From Hirudo medicinalis (lineage: Eukaryota > Annelida > Clitellata > Hirudinida > Hirudinidae): a stretch of 14,346 nt of DNA. Position 1 is the stretch's first letter; each line of letters begins with the position of its first letter. The stretch spans positions 17,409-31,754 of the forward strand of contig MPNW01001393.1 of the NCBI GenBank assembly GCA_011800805.1, in the 5' to 3' direction. A program made the translations under genes and the position numbers. A model generated the notes under the pieces. It ran no database searches, was not told where the DNA came from, and worked only from the letters and a program-made list of their open reading frames with translations. Below, one piece after another: positions 1 through 7,700 of the stretch.

Positions 1-24
1 TCGTTGTCGTTGTCGTTGTCGTTG
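1..24. repeat. (TCGTTG)n hexanucleotide microsatellite
   Basis: Four perfect copies of TCGTTG start at the window edge, so the array may be longer. On the minus strand in the open frame it encodes alternating ACA and ACG codons, that is, polythreonine. Confidence 0.9.
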
Positions 25-154
25 TTTTCGTCTCTATGGTGACAGAGTGTCGAGACAGCTCTGATATGAAGGCATCCAATCCACTGCTTAACTCTTTGAC
101 GATCTCGGGGTGCATCCCGATTCGTATTTTGTTCAAATATTTATCCCAGAAGGA
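1..154 (-). CDS. Probable partial exon of an unidentified protein with a Thr-rich stretch
   Basis: Read on the minus strand, this stretch is open from an in-frame stop just upstream of position 160 to the window edge. A possible splice acceptor (TTTTGAG) ends at position 155, which would make 154-152 the first full codon. The peptide begins SFWDKYLNKIRIGMHPEIV and continues with KELSSGLDAF, an amphipathic, helix-like composition unlike random AT-rich translation. It ends in ETK followed by a run of threonines encoded by the (ACAACG)n microsatellite at the edge. I do not recognise the family, and the acceptor lacks a strong pyrimidine tract. It could be an exon of a gene extending to the left, part of an old mobile-element ORF, or chance. 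Composition and the continuous frame are the only support. Confidence 0.35.
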
Positions 155-260
155 CTCAAAATTTGAGTTTCAAATTTTTTGACTTTTCGTTATTTATGAG
201 GATGTACTTAGTCCCCAAATAACCAATAATGTAACCCAACTATTTTCGGAGATACTTGGG

Positions 261-314
261 CATTACACATTACATTACATTATACATTACATTACAAGTT
301 ACATTACACATTAC
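261..314. repeat. Degenerate ATTAC pentanucleotide repeat
   Basis: CATTA and ACATT units are repeated with small interruptions (TATAC, AAGTT). It lies between the minus-strand open segment and the transposase remnant. A short inverted repeat GGTGCA-TT-TGCACC follows at about 323-336. Confidence 0.85.
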
Positions 315-420
315 TGTCGTCGGGGTGCATTTGCACCTCGTGTTATAAATGCGCATTTAAGTTTCAATTTTGAAGCTCTATGTGTTTATGTCTATTTTAT
401 ATTACTTGTTCTTTGCTGAA

Positions 421-428
421 TGACGTCA
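421..428. promoter_or_regulatory. Perfect CRE-type palindrome TGACGTCA
   Basis: TGACGTCA is the full CREB/ATF site. It lies 42 bp upstream of the ATG of the transposase remnant. A TATAAA-like sequence occurs further upstream, near 344. Whether it is bound by anything is unknown. Confidence 0.4.
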
Positions 429-469
429 TACGAGAGAGGAAGTGCATAATTTAATACAAGTTAACAACA

Positions 470-735
470 ATGGCGAGTAATGAAAGAGTAAATTTGCAAA
501 TATTTACTGTGGAACAGGCAAGAAAATTGATATCGGAATCTGAGAGTCGACTGACTGACCGTCTGACACTGATGTTGATGACAACTTTAGTGATGAATCA
601 GAACCAGAATACGTTCCAATTTTGGGAAACAGTACACATGAGAGCTGCTGTGAAGGAAACACTTCCGAAAGTGATGTGACTTTGAGCAGCAACAAAATAA
701 GGATGGATCTTTGCAAGATTCCGATGAGAACATCG
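470..735 (+). pseudogene. piggyBac-like transposase, N-terminal fragment, frameshifted
   Basis: The ATG at 470 has a good initiation context (AACAATGG). The first frame gives MASNERVNLQIF and then VEQARKLISESES. After a frameshift at about 552-565 the reading continues one frame over as DTDVDDNFSDESEPEYVPI and GNSTHESCCEGNTSESD. From about 690 a third frame gives the similarly acidic QNKDGSLQDSDENIGNISG. A short start followed by a Ser/Asp/Glu-rich segment with a DDNFSDESEPEY-type motif is characteristic of the N-terminus of piggyBac-family transposases. The DDE catalytic domain and the C-terminal cysteine-rich domain are absent. Three frames within about 250 bp show it is dead. Family assignment rests on the acidic N-terminus only, so it is moderate. 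No TTAA-flanked termini could be assigned. Confidence 0.5.
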
Positions 736-789
736 GCAATATTTCGGGCCCCTAGACACATGTTAAGTCGATTTAGGAATGGAAAAGCA

Positions 790-1000
790 AAAAAAATTTT
801 AAAAACTCGGGCGGGCCCCAAAACATTTCCAGACCCCCGGGTACTCGCCTCCCATTTAGGAGGCCCTGATTGTACCTAACAACACCTGATTGGTTTGCAA
901 GCTGGGTTTCGTTCCTACGTGCGGAACAACCTTTACGCGGCGGTGTCGTGTTCAAAACCCAGCTTTTACTGCCATAAGGGCCCTTGGGAAGGATAAATAA
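790..1000. repeat. Old dispersed-repeat mosaic: hAT-like GC-rich segment and SINE-like segment
   Basis: A GC-rich block at about 810-868 stands out from the AT-rich surroundings. Read on the minus strand it has CAGGGCCTCCTAAAT, which resembles hAT-type termini. The following block has GTGTTCAAAACCC (loosely like a tRNA B box), then CATAAGGGCCCTTGGGAAGGATAAA and an A-rich run near 999-1010. The last motif resembles the conserved 'CCTTGGGCAAGA' tail region of some SINEs. Open frames across this block appear incidental. Both assignments come from motif memory and are tentative. Confidence 0.3.
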
Positions 1001-1443
1001 CAAAAAACAACTTATGATCCAGCCATATTTTCATCATTTTCATGCTAAAAAAAATAACAAAAGGAGCTTCTGACGTTATGCATAAGTACATTTACATAAT
1101 AGAAATACTGCATTGTGCTGCTAAACAACATTTTTTGTGTAAAATTGTAGTGACTTATTTGTCAAACCACTCTGTGACTTTGTGACTCATTTCATGACGT
1201 TAAGTATTTTTATTTAGTAAAATTTAATATTAATCGTTTAACAAGTCAATTTTTAACAGTTTTAGTGCTAAAGATTACTATTTTTTAAGTAATTCACCAA
1301 AAAAACATTGGGGTACAAAGACACCCCCGAGACTCCCGAGTGTAGGCCATGGTAGCGTGACCCTTTTGAGGGTTTAGTACTTGAAGAAGAATTAGTGTAA
1401 GAATTAAACGTTGCTCTATGTCGTAGTAAGCTTCCGTAAGCCG

Positions 1444-1481
<38 letters not shown>
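1444..1481. repeat. (TCA)n trinucleotide microsatellite
   Basis: About 12 perfect TCA/CAT units are followed by a degenerate GTC run (GTTGTCGTCGTCG). The open frames here on both strands (polyMet on minus, polySer on plus) are products of the repeat, not genes. Confidence 0.95.
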
Positions 1482-1562
1482 GTTGTCGTCGTCGTATCAT
1501 CATCACAACTGCCTGTGCAGCGTCTTTATCATCCTAAGTTGTTTCCCCATCATCGTCTTACA

Positions 1563-1570
1563 TGACGTCA
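1563..1570. promoter_or_regulatory. Perfect CRE-type palindrome TGACGTCA
   Basis: This is the second TGACGTCA in the window, within CATGACGTCATAATT. It forms a pair with the site at 1606, 43 bp start to start. No gene start has been identified nearby. Confidence 0.4.
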
Positions 1571-1605
1571 TAATTGCATCCTTAATTAAGCGATACATCA
1601 ATCAG

Positions 1606-1613
1606 TGACGTCA
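1606..1613. promoter_or_regulatory. Perfect CRE-type palindrome TGACGTCA
   Basis: This is the third TGACGTCA, within CAGTGACGTCATCGG. It is spaced close to four helical turns from the preceding copy. Confidence 0.4.
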
Positions 1614-1715
1614 TCGGAGAAGTGCTTTGCGAATTTCAACCTCAGCAATTAAAAAATTCAATTATATGGTTGTCATGGAGACAAGAACTTATCGACCACC
1701 GCAGTTGAGGATTTT

Positions 1716-2035
1716 ACTTATAGAAATATAATATTATTATTATAATATAATATTATTATAATATAATATAATGAATATAATATTATTATATATATTATTA
1801 TAAATTATATTATATATTATAATATAATAATAATGTAACATTATATATATTATATATTATAATAAATATTATAATAACATTATTATAATATTAATATATT
1901 TATATTAATTATTATTATATTATTATTATTATATTAATAAAATAATGTTATTATAATATTAATATATTTATAATTATTATATTAATAATTATTATTTTGA
2001 ATTTCGAAATTATATCGTATTCTAATTAATATCAT
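1716..2035. repeat. Nearly pure A+T tract (TAATA/TATTA degenerate repeat)
   Basis: About 300 bp are built almost only of A and T in short TAATA, TATTA and ATATT units, with many small self-complementary stretches. No coding potential. It ends about 45 bp before the candidate exon at 2079. Confidence 0.85.
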
Positions 2036-2078
2036 ATTTAATTGATATTATTTTCTAATTAACCTTTTTTGTATAAAG

Positions 2079-2138
2079 CCATCACCACCACTCCTCAGCC
2101 ACAGCACACCTCATATCACCTGGATCTGCGCTATCAAG
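2079..2138 (+). CDS. Candidate 60-nt exon upstream of the FN3 exon
   Basis: This segment lies between a pyrimidine-containing acceptor (AACCTTTTTTGTATAAAG) and a consensus donor (CAAG|GTAAGT). It is clearly more GC-rich than both flanks. Only a phase-1 entry and phase-1 exit reading joins in frame to the next exon. That reading gives ITTTPQPQHTSYHLDLRYQ, then a Glu codon shared with the FN3 exon. All three frames are open over this short length, so openness is not evidence. The case rests on the strong donor, the composition and the matching phase. It may be a linker segment between extracellular domains, or a chance donor. Confidence 0.33.
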
Positions 2139-2445
2139 GTAAGTTATTGTTGTCCTTTGATTAACTGACTTGCTTTAATAATATCGACATTTTACATTTT
2201 AATAATCTAATTATTACAAATATAATTAAAATATTTGTATTTTTATTATTAAAGATAATTGCAACTATAACCGGCTTATTTAAAATATAGCGTTCTTTGT
2301 AAATTTGATACAAATTCTTGCCGACAACCAACAAAACAAGTTCTCATAACCGATGAAGCAACTGACTTTGTATCACAAATAATGCACCATAAATGATTTC
2401 AAAGACTTTTTGCACTGGAAAATGATGTGTCGAACTCTTCATAAA

Positions 2446-2492
<47 letters not shown>
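2446..2492. repeat. (CAT)n trinucleotide microsatellite
   Basis: Fifteen uninterrupted CAT units lie in the intron between the candidate 60-nt exon and the FN3 exon. Confidence 0.95.
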
Positions 2493-2637
2493 ATCATCTC
2501 AACTGATTTGAATCATATTTCTAACACTCCTCGTAAATAGCTAAAAATCATAACTGCAATATTTAAAACAATAATTACAAAAATTAAGACTCAATGTCAC
2601 TCATTTGACCTTGAATTGAACTCAATTGAACCCTCAG

Positions 2638-2955
2638 AGGGCTTGAAACCTCCGAAGCCGATCAACCTGACGGCGAAGTTCGTCAAGTCGAACCTCATCA
2701 TCTCGTGGTCCGTGCCCTCCTTTTCAGACACCAACGACATCCACCTTCCGATCCACCACTTCTCCCTGCAGTACAGAACCGTGGGCCAATGGGTGTCTCT
2801 GGTGGAGAGATTGATGGGTACGACCTCTTACAACTGGACCACTGCATCCAGAGGTGCAGTATATCAGTTCAGGGTCAGTGCCCATTCCAAGCTGCCGATG
2901 GAGTTAAAGTTCGTGCCTGGAGAGTATAGCGAAATTTTTGTCTTCCAAACTGGAG
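2638..2955 (+). CDS. Fibronectin type III domain exon of a cell-surface receptor-like protein
   Basis: The exon encodes about 106 residues that form one FN3 domain. It opens EGLKPPKPINLTAKF. The strand-B tryptophan follows in NLIISWSVP, strand C has FSLQYRT, and strand F has YQFRVSAHS. There are no cysteines, as expected for FN3. NLT and NWT are N-glycosylation sequons, which fits an extracellular location. The acceptor is CCCTCAG (ends 2637) and the donor is GGAG|GTTTGC (2956). Both junctions are phase 1, the usual arrangement for one-exon FN3/Ig domains. GC content is far above the flanks. In-frame translation past 2955 is intron read-through to a stop at about 2997. The gene could be of the turtle/IGSF9, DSCAM or protogenin type, and a single domain cannot decide. 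The domain call is strong and the gene name is unknown. Confidence 0.78.
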
Positions 2956-3301
2956 GTTTGCTCTTTGGCCTTTTGCTCGACCTTTTTGAGGGTCGTTGAG
3001 AGTAGACATGGGGTTGATAGTTTTTGTTTATTTTAGGGGTTGTGATTTTACATTGAACAATAGTTGCACGAAATCTTCGTAATCTCTTTCTCCTTTTAGT
3101 TTAGGATTTTCTGGAATTGGAATATGCTGTTCTAATTATAATAAGTAGGATTAGCAGACTAAAATCCCTTAATCCAAAAAAATTATGAATTCGAAAAGAG
3201 ATCCAAGATGATCATATATGTTTATAATTCTTTGAAACGGTTGCATACATATCTTGTAATTATAACAGAAGTATTAAAATAATAACGTGGTTAGTGTATT
3301 T

Positions 3302-3822
3302 AGCAAATAATTAATAATAACAAATAATTAATAATAACAAATAATTAATAATAACAAATAATTAATAATAACAAATAATAAAAAATAACAAATAATTAAT
3401 AATAACAAATAATAAAAAATAACAAATAATTAATAACAACAAATAATTAATAATAACAAATAATAAAAAATAACAAATAATTAATAATAACAAATAATTA
3501 ATAATAACAAATAATTAATAACAACAAATAATTAATAATAACAAATAATTAATAACAACAAATAATTAATAATAACAAATAATTAATAATAACAAATAAT
3601 TAATAATAACAAATAATAAAAAATAACAAATAATTAATAACAACAAATAATTAATAATAACAAATAATAAAAAATAACAAATAATAAAAAATAACAAATA
3701 ATTAATAATAACAAATAATAACAAATAACAAATAATTAATAACAACAAATAATTAATTAATAACAAATAATTAATAACAACAAATAATTAATAATAACAT
3801 ATAATTAATAATAACAAATAAT
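3302..3822. repeat. 17-bp AT-rich minisatellite, about 30 units
   Basis: The head-to-tail array has three main unit variants: AACAAATAATTAATAAT, AACAAATAATAAAAAAT and AACAAATAATTAATAAC. Units are very well conserved, with length changes only near 3712-3760. The array occupies most of the intron after the FN3 exon and ends 19 bp before the acceptor of the membrane exon. Minus-strand open frames here (Leu/Ile/Tyr-rich) are repeat products. Confidence 0.96.
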
Positions 3823-3841
3823 ATGCGGTCAACCTGCACAG

Positions 3842-4003
3842 ATCCGATGCACAGCGACAGTCCAGTGACTGACCAAACACTGGGGGCAATCATCGCCATC
3901 TTCTTTGTCTCTGGCATCCTCATCGTCCTCTTCTTCGTCTTCCTGAAGAAGTTGTGTGGAAGGATCAACAGGGAGAAGAGCAGAAAAGGAGCTGAATCAC
4001 ATA
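3842..4003 (+). CDS. Transmembrane and juxtamembrane exon of the FN3 receptor-like protein
   Basis: After CCTGCACAG (ends 3841), phase-1 joining to the FN3 exon creates an Asp codon, and the frame continues PMHSDSPVTDQ. A hydrophobic helix of about 22 residues follows, starting at LGAIIAIFFVSG and ending FFVFL. Next is a basic stop-transfer segment, KKLCGRINREKSRKGAESH. This is the layout of a type I membrane protein just after its last extracellular domain. The acceptor has almost no pyrimidine tract because the minisatellite abuts it. The 3' boundary chosen is CATA|GTTTGT, again phase 1. If that donor is not used, the frame runs to a TAA at 4060-4062 with an AT-rich, unlikely tail. The membrane span is clear and the exact ends are inferred. 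Confidence 0.65.
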
Positions 4004-4090
4004 GTTTGTGGATTATTAATTTAGTATTTCTAAGAAGAAAAAAAAGAAATTTGTTATTGTAAATTTAATATTAACATTATTATTAATATT

Positions 4091-4108
4091 GTTGTTGTTG
4101 TTGTTGTT
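4091..4108. repeat. (GTT)n microsatellite
   Basis: Six GTT units lie downstream of the membrane exon. Confidence 0.9.
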
Positions 4109-4192
4109 AATGTCTATTTAATTGTTCCTTAAATTTATTATTTAATAACAATTCAATTTATTGCTTCAATATTCCCAAATTTAAGTTTATGC

Positions 4193-4198
4193 AATAAA
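4193..4198 (+). terminator. Possible intronic poly(A) signal AATAAA
   Basis: AATAAA lies about 130 bp after the TAA that ends the unspliced reading of the membrane exon. GTGTTT follows about 10 bp later. It could support a transcript that ends here with a shorter tail. AATAAA is frequent by chance in such AT-rich DNA. Confidence 0.25.
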
Positions 4199-4460
4199 TA
4201 TCAAGAAGTGTTTACAAATGAAAAACTTGAATTATTTTATTAATTTTAATTCAGACATAACCCTTCAACCCTTGCTTTGATTCCAAAAATAATATTTTCA
4301 TTATTTCAAAATAAATCTCAATAAATTGATAAATTGAGAAATGCCTCATTTTTTCGATAAAATAGTAACATTTGTTTATCTTAAAATATTACAAAAATAA
4401 TAAAATCAATCATTTTCCAAAATCTCCTTGTAATGAAGTGCCACCCGGCCTGGATACGAT

Positions 4461-4600
4461 GCAATGTGATGCAATGTGATACAATGTGATGCAATGTGAT
4501 ACAATGTGATACAATGTGATGCAATGTGATGCAATGTGATACAATGTGATGCAATGTGATACAATGTGATACAATGTGATGCAATGTGATGCAATGTGAT
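4461..4600. repeat. 10-bp tandem array (GCAATGTGAT/ACAATGTGAT), 14 units
   Basis: Fourteen decamers without indels differ only at the first base, G or A. The order G G A G A A G G A G A A G G has a period of six units (60 bp). It lies in the intron after the membrane exon. Minus-strand His/Ile/Ser/Thr open frames across it come from the repeat. Confidence 0.96.
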
Positions 4601-4806
4601 GGAGCGTGTTACACTTAAATTATTTATATGGAACATCCGTAAGTTCATGTGTTGACGATTATTGGCCACATAAATATGCTATTTATAGCCACGTTATTTA
4701 TGGCAACCTGAGCACGTGACCGAGTACAACCACGATGTTATTTGACGAAATAAATGCTTCTTTATGGGACTTTTTTTTGTAGAAAGTGTGCAACATGAAT
4801 GATCAA

Positions 4807-4944
4807 GTAAGTGAGTGAGTGAGTAAATTATTTATCGACAACAACAACAATAACGACAACAACGACAATAAGAATAATCATCATGACTGGAAAATAAAAG
4901 TAATACAATAATTACTGTTGTTGTTGTTGTTGTTGTTGTTGTTG
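4807..4944. repeat. Cluster of (GTGA)n, (ACA)n and (GTT)n microsatellites
   Basis: There is a short GTGA run at about 4808-4825, a degenerate (ACA/GAC)n tract at about 4838-4870 and a perfect (GTT)n tract at 4917-4944. The ACA and GTT tracts are reverse complements about 50 bp apart and could pair as a hairpin in RNA or single-stranded DNA. Confidence 0.85.
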
Positions 4945-5084
4945 TCACACATGTTTTTGTAATAAAACATTCTTAGATATTATTTCAATCGCTAAAATAA
5001 CAACAACCCATCATCCTAATGCAACCGTTTCAAATTCCTTCGTTTGAAAAAAAAGTGCTAAACACTATTGGCGACTATTTTTAG

Positions 5085-5191
5085 ACCACAGGTTCCCTGC
5101 AAACGCTTCTGATCACGAGTGCTCAAGTGCGATGCCAGAGACTGAATCGCTGTGCAAACCTCTGAGCAAGATCAAGGAGACACCCATCTAG
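5085..5191 (+). CDS. Probable cytoplasmic C-terminal exon with PDZ-ligand-like end
   Basis: After TATTTTTAG (ends 5084), one frame stays open to a TAG at 5189-5191; the other two hit stops at about 5110 and 5162. Joined in phase 1 to CATA at 4003, it gives an Asn codon and then HRFPANASDHECSSAMPETE, followed by SLCKPLSKIKETPI. The peptide is polar and free of hydrophobic runs, as expected for a cytoplasmic tail. Its final residues T-P-I fit the class I PDZ-ligand pattern (S/T-x-hydrophobic). A consensus donor GATGAG|GTGAGT lies at 5211, only 19 nt after the stop, so a 3'UTR intron there would not be expected to trigger nonsense-mediated decay. GC content is higher than the surroundings. Alternative: the exon belongs to another transcript form. 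Confidence 0.45.
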
Positions 5192-5485
5192 ACTGACTGA
5201 CGATGATGAGGTGAGTAGATCAGCATCAGTTTGTAGTTTTGTAGTGGCTGAGTCTTTGTAGAACTTTAGAATAAGGATAATGAATCAAGTTTATAATAAC
5301 GTGTGCTTTTGAGCCATGATATTTGAATGATCCTGAGTGATTAAAACTAAAATGACATGAGTTTGTGGAGTTTATGACAAAAAAAAACATTGAAGGAACT
5401 TCTCAATGTTCACCATCAATGTAATTTTTTGAATCTTCGAGCAACATTGCTGAACTGTTGTCTCAAGGAGAAGGATTTAATGTAA

Positions 5486-5640
5486 ATTTAATTTATTTAT
5501 ATAGCGCCATACGGTTAGCGTCCGATGCGCTTTTTTGTCGAACCATTTGCATAGCAGTGCAGGGCTGGGTTCTTGCCACTACCTCTGCATGCAGGAACGC
5601 AACCTCTGAGCTAACTTGCACAAGGGTGAAACTCTTGAAA
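5486..5640 (+). repeat. Probable dispersed repeat remnant with TTTATATAGCGCC motif
   Basis: The segment starts with TTTATTTATATAGCGCCATAC and contains GCGTCCGATGCGC, later followed by CCTCTGAGCTAACTTG. From memory, the first motif and a terminal 'GCTGAGCTA'-like motif occur in dispersed repeats of many marine invertebrates. The 81-residue open frame across it shows no protein family features and is judged incidental. No terminal repeats or target duplications were found. Confidence 0.3.
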
Positions 5641-5703
5641 AAGTTCAACTCAATGGTTATATTCGTTTGCGACTCATGTATGTACGTGAAAATATTTTTA
5701 TAA

Positions 5704-6844
5704 TTTCAAATGATAACAAATAAGATTTAGATTTTGATGTCGAACGTTCCGATAATTTTAAGTCTTATTTGACTGAGGTTTTCAAAAGATAATGTACGAT
5801 AAATTTTAAGAAATATTTCAGTCCCTAATTACTTTTAAAATTGGAAATAACTAAGTGACTGAATAATATCGTAAAGTGGGAATGAGAGTTCTCGGAAAGC
5901 ACAATTGCATGTCAGAGTTGAAGGAACAGAATGAATCAACAACTTACTGACTTCTGTGAGGAAAGAGCTTCTCTGATGACATGGAAATTGTTTGAAAAAT
6001 TTTGAATTTCGAACTTCTTCAACTAATTGCATTTTAAATGATTTCACTCGAAAAGGTCCTGAAAACCCGATTGGAGAATTTTTAAACTTTCCAATACATC
6101 TCCACAAGATGAAGTCGTTCTCCCCTGATTCGATAAAATGCATCAGGTGGAAGATTTACATTTTAATCCACTTTTAATTTTAGAAGGATTTTTTTTATTA
6201 AAAAAAAAGAAAAAGAAAAGGAGAAAAAAAAATGTCGTAAAAATGTAAAATTTATTTTTGCTTCCTCTGAATTTCGTGAGGTACATCCGCTTATCTTCAT
6301 GGCTTCGTTATGCTTCCCTGAGATTTATTGTCTGATTAGGCAGTCTTACAAGATCATCATCCGACAAAGTTGTGGTTGTTTCGTGCACTAACATCAAACT
6401 TAACCTGGAAATATCCAAGAAATTGACTTCACGTTGATTGTTTATCAAGGAAGAACTTATTAATCCATGCTTCTTCAACAATGTCTGCCCGGAACTCTTG
6501 GAAATATTTTCTTACATGTATTTAATGCCGTCAGACTTAAGCATTTGCCGTTGTTAATAGAACACCTGCACTGTGTGAAATTGTATGGAACTTCAATCCT
6601 GCTATTAGTTTAATTGAATGGTAATTACTTTCAATGCTGATATGAATGGTAAGTAATTAGAATTTTGTTACGCATGAATATATTATGATATTTATATATT
6701 TTAATGACAAGGCATTTTACATTTATAAATGAATTTTATATGAATATATAAAAAAATGTAACTAAAAAAGTCGGAAAAGGCTTGTTTATTTACAAATAAG
6801 TGATTGCATCTGGCATCTCTCGTTCTGGCTTTAATAATAATATT
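5704..6844. other. Non-coding stretch, nothing recognised
   Basis: AT-rich sequence, probably intronic or 3'UTR-intronic for the FN3 gene. It includes an A-rich run at about 6200-6232. The longest open frame (minus strand, about 5835-6143) has no recognisable motif and no convincing splice pairing, so no gene is called. Confidence 0.5.
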
Positions 6845-7640
6845 AGTTAATTTGTAAGGCTCCATGTGCATAGCGTCAGAGGCGCCTTGTGTTGTCGTTG
6901 TCCTGGCTTCATGTTGGCGTCCTGAAGAGATAAGTCTTCAGGTGACATTTGAAGAATTCCAGGGATGGAGAAGAGAGGTAGTGCGTTCCAGTCAGCAGGG
7001 AAGGCATATGAGAAGCCTCTGCTGACGAGGGATGACTTGTTGACTGGTTGGCGTAATTGAATGGTGAAAGATGAACGAAGACCAGGTGTGTGGCGGCGGA
7101 GAATGAGGTGATGGAGATAGGGCGGATTGGATATCGCGAGAGTTCGATATGTCATGAGGGCGATTACAGGATTTGATGATGCAGGCGTAATGTTCTTTAA
7201 AGCTGAGGTGGGAATCAAAAGTAACACCAAAGAGTTTAAGAGTAGAGGAAGGAAGGAAGAGTTTTGAGGTGAGCACATGTGCCGATGAACAGGATTTCGT
7301 ATTTCTGCGCGTTCATTTGAAGAAAGTTTAGATGCCATTCATTGATGGCATACGTGCACTTCCAAGAGAAGTAGTTGGAGGATGCGGTAATATGGGGGAG
7401 AATTCTGGGCATAATGAGTCTTTCGAGCAGTTTTGACATGGTAGAAAGATTGTAATTGGCAGGAGAGCCTTGGGTCGAGACTTGGCTTTTTAAGAAGGGG
7501 AGAATTTTGGCCCTTTTGATGATGGGGGAAAAGTGACAGTGCTAAAAAAGAGGTTCGCGAATTTATAGAGAATTGGAGATAGGATTAAAGCGTATTTCTT
7601 AAGCAAGGGGAGAGAGAAGGTGGTTGGAGAAGTGACTGGC
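6845..7640 (-). pseudogene. CR1/L2-like non-LTR retrotransposon, 5'-truncated reverse transcriptase remnant
   Basis: Reading the minus strand from about 7620 to 6850, fragments in different frames line up in the order of a CR1/L2-type reverse transcriptase. PLLKKYALILSPILYKFANL is followed by STVTFPPSSKG, then KRAKILPFLKKPSLDP, then SKLLERLIMPRILPHITAS. Next come INEWHLNFLQMNAQKYEILF, then LKLFGVTFDSHLSFKEH, and near the C-terminus SSLVSRGFSYAFPADWNALP. The family normally has a long palm region with the catalytic F/YADD motif between the ERL...HITAS and INEW...NAQK blocks. Here they are almost adjacent, so the catalytic centre is deleted. The endonuclease part is missing. The end reads HMEPYKLTN-like in another frame and is followed by (TTA)n, as in some 3' tails of these elements. 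It is dead and antisense to the FN3 gene. Confidence 0.8.
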
Positions 7641-7700
7641 AAAAGCCAACTCATAGTCAGCGACTTTTGTCAGTTCTACTTAGATTTCCAAGATTATGAG

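Noticed and set aside
107..340. CGGGGTGCAT present at about 107 and 320, suspected element termini
   Set aside because: Only 10 bp are shared and the surroundings differ. One copy lies inside the open minus-strand segment.
870..1000. tRNA gene
   Set aside because: The B-box-like GTGTTCAAAACCC is imperfect and no cloverleaf could be drawn. At best it is a SINE remnant.
1268..1608. PolyMet (minus) and polySer (plus) open frames
   Set aside because: Produced by the TCA microsatellite. The flanks show no family features.
3566..3766. Minus-strand Leu/Ile/Tyr-rich open frame that looks like a membrane protein
   Set aside because: It is a pure translation of the 17-bp minisatellite.
3302..3822. 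Possible CRISPR-like array
   Set aside because: The 17-bp units are contiguous with no unique spacers, and the context is eukaryotic.
4381..4669. Two overlapping minus-strand frames with His/Ile/Thr repeats
   Set aside because: Both are translations of the decamer array. The 10-bp unit is free of stops in several frames.
5835..6143. 102-residue minus-strand open frame
   Set aside because: No recognised motif, no supporting splice sites, and ordinary AT-rich composition.
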